Assembly (NCBI GenBank): GCA_963520725.1 | Contig: CAUQSG010000023.1 | Coordinates: forward strand, 1-23,031 | Source of the DNA: JABCPE02 sp963520725 | Lineage (GTDB): Bacteria; Bacteroidota; Bacteroidia; Flavobacteriales; Weeksellaceae | DNA: 23,031 nucleotides | Direction of reading: 5' to 3' | Shown here: positions 20,693 to 23,031 of the stretch, piece by piece | Layout of the letters: each line of letters starts with the position of its first letter | Position numbering within the stretch: the first letter of the stretch is position 1 | Notes under the pieces: model-generated | The model's database searches: none | Told to the model about the DNA's origin: nothing | The model's input: only the letters and a program-made list of their open reading frames with translations | Position numbers and translations under genes: made by a program

Positions 20693-21379
20693 ATGAGATA
20701 CACAGAAGAACAATACAAAGTAAAATTTGAAGAAACTGATTCAGTAGGCTGGGATGCTATAGATGAGGTATTGTTGAAGGTTTATTCAGAGCAGGAACCT
20801 CGCCATTATGGGCCTATTTTAAAACATATGCTCGGAGGAGAAGACCCGCTTGATGGCATTAGTATTTATGATAATGAGGAGCAGGCTTTTCATCGGCATA
20901 TAGTGTCATACGGGATGAGTGATTTGTATTATTCGCCTGAAAGTGCTGAAAATGAATTTAGTGGATGGGGCTTTGAGTTTACTTTTCGTGTGGTTCCTTT
21001 TGAAGCGGATAAGGATTCGGATGGAGCTAAACATGAGCCCTATTGGGCGATGAATGTGATGCAGAATTTGGCTCGCTATGTATTTGAAAGCAAAAAATGG
21101 TTTGAAGCCTATCATTTTATTCCAGCTAATGGACCTATTCGCTTAGAATGTGATACTAAATTGGTAGGGATGGTCTTTGTGCCTGACCCACAGCTTGGCA
21201 CGATAGAAACACCTCATGGCGAGGTTGCCTTTTTGCAGATGGTGGGCATTACTCAGGAGGAATTGGACTGGCTTTGGGAAGATCCGAAAACCAGCAGAGT
21301 AGAGGAGCTTGTCAATAAAATGAAAAAAGACAATCCGATGCTCATCACAGATTTAAAAAGGGAAAAATCATATGTTTGA
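20693..21379 (+). CDS. Suppressor-of-fused (SUFU) domain protein
   Basis: The protein has 228 aa and its core matches the SUFU domain: PRHYGPILKHMLGGEDPLDGIS near residues 36-57, FHRHIVSYGMSDLYYSPES near 66-84, ENEFSGWGFEFTFRVV near 86-101, and WAMNVMQNLARYVFESKKWF near 118-137. Bacterial SUFU proteins are often immunity proteins of polymorphic toxin systems, or are found near them. No toxin is visible in this window. The gene has only 22 nt between it and rsgA and has no promoter of its own, so it is read with housekeeping genes, which fits a domesticated or regulatory role better than a toxin-linked one. The role remains unknown. Confidence 0.85.
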   Translation: MRYTEEQYKVKFEETDSVGWDAIDEVLLKVYSEQEPRHYGPILKHMLGGEDPLDGISIYDNEEQAFHRHIVSYGMSDLYYSPESAENEFSGWGFEFTFRVVPFEADKDSDGAKHEPYWAMNVMQNLARYVFESKKWFEAYHFIPANGPIRLECDTKLVGMVFVPDPQLGTIETPHGEVAFLQMVGITQEELDWLWEDPKTSRVEELVNKMKKDNPMLITDLKREKSYV

Positions 21380-21412
21380 TTTAATTTGTCAGACTAATAA
21401 TTTTTTGCTATC

Positions 21413-21445
21413 TTGGGGCGTTATCTATAAAGTTTTTTAATTTTG
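21413..21445 (+). promoter_or_regulatory. Promoter of the cysH-cysD operon
   Basis: TTG at 21413-21415, a 22-nt spacer and TAATTTTG at 21438-21445. The leader before the start at 21458 or 21464 is under 20 nt, too short for a SAM or similar riboswitch, so sulfur control must act through a protein or at another level. Confidence 0.6.
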
Positions 21446-21457
21446 CATGATAAATAA

Positions 21458-22171
21458 ATGTTTATGAAGGTAGAAGAATTATCCAATATATTACCACAAT
21501 TACCCATAGAAGAGGCTTTGGCTTTGTTGGTTGAAAAATTCCCTAAAAAAGTAGTTTTTTCTACAAGTTTTGGAATGGAAGACCAGATAATCACAGACTA
21601 TATTTTTAAGAATAATCTTCCAATAGATATTTTCACGATAGATACAGGGCGAATGTTCTACGAAACCTATGATACTTGGGTAAATACCAATGAAAAATAC
21701 AATGTGCTCATTCCAGCCTATTATGCTGATAATCATAGAATAGAAGAATATGTGAGAAAGCATGGAGTTAATGGATTTTACAAATCTGTAGAGCTGAGGA
21801 AAGAGCATGATTACATAAAAAAAGTGGAGCCTCTGAAAAGAGCTTTGGAAGGATATGATGTTTGGATTACGGGAATCAGAGCGGAGCAGTCTCCACACAG
21901 ACAGCAAATGCCGATGGTGGAATGGGATGAAGGGAATAAAATCATCAAGTTTCATCCTCTTTTGAATTGGAAAACAGGAGAGCTTTTACCATTTTTAAAA
22001 GAACACCAAATCCCTTACAATCCGCTCCATGAGCAGGGCTATGTAAGTATAGGTGACCAGCCGATGACACGCCCAATAAAAGAAGGCGAAGATATCCGTG
22101 CAGGACGCTGGTGGTGGGAGAATGAAGGAAAAAAAGAGTGCGGACTGCACTGGAATGAAGATAAAAAGTAA
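21458..22171 (+). CDS. cysH: PAPS/APS reductase, cluster-less type
   Basis: CysH reduces activated sulfate (PAPS or APS) to sulfite using thioredoxin. It has 237 aa from the ATG at 21458, or 235 from 21464. Numbering from 21464: the PP-loop is FSTSFGMED at 32-40, IDTGRMFYETY at 59-69, KSVELRKEHDYIKKVEPLKR at 107-126, GIRAEQSPHR at 137-146 and the C-terminal catalytic Cys226 in KKECGLHW. Fe-S cluster APS reductases carry CC in the KSVELR...KVEPL segment and CxxC in SIGCxPC; here these are His115-Asp116 and Asp198/Met201. So no 4Fe-4S cluster can be held, as in E. coli CysH. However, the tail EDIRAGRWWWENEGKKECGLH looks like APS reductases, so the substrate is left open. It is first in an operon with a Cys-rich gene and cysD. 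Confidence 0.92.
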   Translation: MFMKVEELSNILPQLPIEEALALLVEKFPKKVVFSTSFGMEDQIITDYIFKNNLPIDIFTIDTGRMFYETYDTWVNTNEKYNVLIPAYYADNHRIEEYVRKHGVNGFYKSVELRKEHDYIKKVEPLKRALEGYDVWITGIRAEQSPHRQQMPMVEWDEGNKIIKFHPLLNWKTGELLPFLKEHQIPYNPLHEQGYVSIGDQPMTRPIKEGEDIRAGRWWWENEGKKECGLHWNEDKK

Positions 22172-22179
22172 AAATCCTA

Positions 22180-22545
22180 ATGAACGAAATAGTCATCAAA
22201 TGTGCAGAATGTGGAATCATTTTAACACCTTGTTTAAAGGAGTTGCCAAAGGATTTTGTTTGCAGTTTGGAAGATGAGACAGACTATTTACCGCGAGGAT
22301 TTTATAAAAAGAATGATGGTGTGGATTGGAATGTGGATATAGGACAAATCATTATCAATAAGAATGATTTGGTTAATTCCATTTATCATACTAAAAATAG
22401 CCTGAGTGGCTGCTGTGGATTGGATGGCTCTAAGGTTAATAGAATGTGTGCGAATGGGCATGAAATAGCCACGGAATATTCGGATTGCTGGATGCCTTGG
22501 GCTGTTGTTTTTGAAACTGAAAGAATAGAAATAGAATATAAATAA
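22180..22545 (+). CDS. Cysteine-rich small protein, unknown, within the cys operon
   Basis: The protein has 121 aa with eight cysteines: C8 and C11 as CAECG, C18, C28, the pair C78-C79 in SGCCGLDGS, C90 in NRMCANGHEIATEYSDC, and C103. The CxxC, CC and Cys-Trp (DCWMPW) pattern looks like a zinc-binding or disulfide-rich fold, and a G-C-C-G-L-D-G core seems shared with small hypotheticals of other phyla (from memory, not searched). No signal peptide is present, so it is cytosolic. It lies 8 nt after cysH and 19 nt before cysD, so it is co-transcribed with sulfate assimilation. The function is unknown; any metal or redox role is inference. Confidence 0.75.
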   Translation: MNEIVIKCAECGIILTPCLKELPKDFVCSLEDETDYLPRGFYKKNDGVDWNVDIGQIIINKNDLVNSIYHTKNSLSGCCGLDGSKVNRMCANGHEIATEYSDCWMPWAVVFETERIEIEYK

Positions 22546-22564
22546 AATCATTATAGAGATTAAA

Positions 22565-23031
22565 ATGAATAAAGATAGGACTTTAGATTATCTCGACCAG
22601 TTGGAATCTGAGTCGATTCATATATTTCGTGAAGTGGCAGGGCAGTTTGAGAAACCTGCATTATTATTCAGTGGTGGTAAGGACTCTATAGTCTTGGTGC
22701 ATTTGGCTTTGAAGGCTTTTCGTCCGTGCAAATTTCCGTTTCCACTGGTGCATATTGACACAGGACATAATTTCCCTGAAGCACTAGAATTTAGAGATAA
22801 TTTAGTAAAGAAATTAGGCGAAAAACTCATTGTTAGAAAAGTAGAAGATACGATAAAAAGCAAAGGACTTACTGAGCCAAAAGGGAAATTTGCCAGCAGA
22901 AATGCATTGCAGAGTTATACGCTTTTGGATACGATAGAAGAATTTGAGTTTGATGCTTGTATCGGTGGAGCACGCCGTGATGAGGAAAAAGCCAGAGCTA
23001 AGGAAAGAATTTTCTCTGTTCGAGATGATTT
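22565..23031 (+). CDS. cysD: Sulfate adenylyltransferase subunit 2 (partial, cut by window end)
   Basis: CysD with CysN makes APS from sulfate and ATP. The first 155 residues are in the window, with no stop before the end. Motifs: YLDQLESESIHIFREV at 9-24, PP-loop LLFSGGKDSIVLVHLA at 33-48 (SGGKDS 36-41), FPFPLVHIDTGHNFPE near 57-72, ASRNALQSYTLLD near 112-124, and GGARRDEEKARAKERIFS near 138-155. These are typical of the N-type ATP-PPase family. cysN or cysNC probably follows outside the window; whether APS kinase is present there would settle the substrate of CysH. Confidence 0.95.
   Translation, partial: MNKDRTLDYLDQLESESIHIFREVAGQFEKPALLFSGGKDSIVLVHLALKAFRPCKFPFPLVHIDTGHNFPEALEFRDNLVKKLGEKLIVRKVEDTIKSKGLTEPKGKFASRNALQSYTLLDTIEEFEFDACIGGARRDEEKARAKERIFSVRDD

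Noticed and set aside
21446..21457. Riboswitch upstream of cysH
   Set aside because: The predicted leader is under 20 nt, too short for a SAM or other sulfur riboswitch.
1..23031. CRISPR array, insertion sequence, phage or tRNA gene
   Set aside because: No repeat-spacer arrangement, transposase, integrase, terminal inverted repeats or tRNA cloverleaf was found by eye on either strand.

Overview
The window is an AT-rich bacterial chromosome segment that most resembles the Bacteroidota, class Flavobacteriia, and probably the Chryseobacterium/Riemerella/Elizabethkingia (Weeksellaceae) side of that class. The evidence is: -7 promoter boxes of the Bacteroidota type TAnnTTTG, several with a TTG about 18-22 nt upstream; few Shine-Dalgarno sites; mevalonate-pathway genes (mevalonate kinase, HMG-CoA synthase); many small secreted or lipoprotein hypotheticals; and a DnaX that lacks the usual zinc-finger cysteines. 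The family placement is inference. I see no rRNA, tRNA, CRISPR array, insertion sequence or phage gene. Most of the window is core genome with some lineage-specific genes between.

Layout. 1-3.5 kb: a tandem pair of secreted WG-repeat-like paralogues (23-973, 1076-2014) and a secreted protein of unknown function (2119-3519). 3.6-6.2 kb: purC, a glutaminyl-peptide cyclotransferase lipoprotein and a deoxynucleoside kinase. A terminator shared by both strands separates the kinase from a minus-strand NUDIX hydrolase. 6.9-10.4 kb: a tight operon of an SRPBCC protein, a siroheme-synthase-like domain fused to a TauE/SafE exporter, mevalonate kinase and a UbiA-type prenyltransferase; it ends tail-to-tail against a minus-strand lipoprotein. 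11-12.2 kb: a DUF4878-like lipoprotein and a YiiX-like permuted papain-fold protein. 12.2-14.9 kb: rpsO and pnp, each with its own promoter and terminator; pnp has a structured leader carrying a 12-codon upstream ORF. 14.9-17.6 kb: an eIF1/SUI1 (YciH) gene, a uridine-phosphorylase-type enzyme, HMG-CoA synthase and a small lipoprotein. 18.0-21.4 kb: dnaX, rsgA and a suppressor-of-fused domain gene. 21.4 kb to the end: a sulfate assimilation operon of cysH, a cysteine-rich small protein and cysD (cut by the window end).

Main points of interest. (1) dnaX is split by a frame change at an A10 run. The zero frame stops just after the run and gives a 360-aa gamma-like protein, while a -1 shift gives a continuous 562-aa tau-like protein. 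This is either programmed slippage with the roles of the frames reversed relative to E. coli, or a homopolymer length error. (2) The siroheme-synthase-like domain fused to the exporter has Leu where the catalytic Asp of CysG/Met8p should be, which suggests a sensor or regulatory role in sulfite export. (3) CysH lacks the four cysteines of the Fe-S cluster but keeps the C-terminal catalytic Cys, and an unexplained cysteine-rich protein lies between cysH and cysD. (4) Promoter positions predict leaderless or nearly leaderless mRNAs for the SUI1 gene and dnaX; the SUI1 promoter overlaps the pnp terminator.

How the genes fit together: cysD and cysH activate and reduce sulfate to sulfite, and the TauE fusion could export or sense excess sulfite. 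HMG-CoA synthase and mevalonate kinase feed isoprenoids, which a UbiA enzyme would use. dnaX, rsgA, rpsO, pnp and the SUI1 gene serve replication, ribosome assembly, RNA decay and translation.
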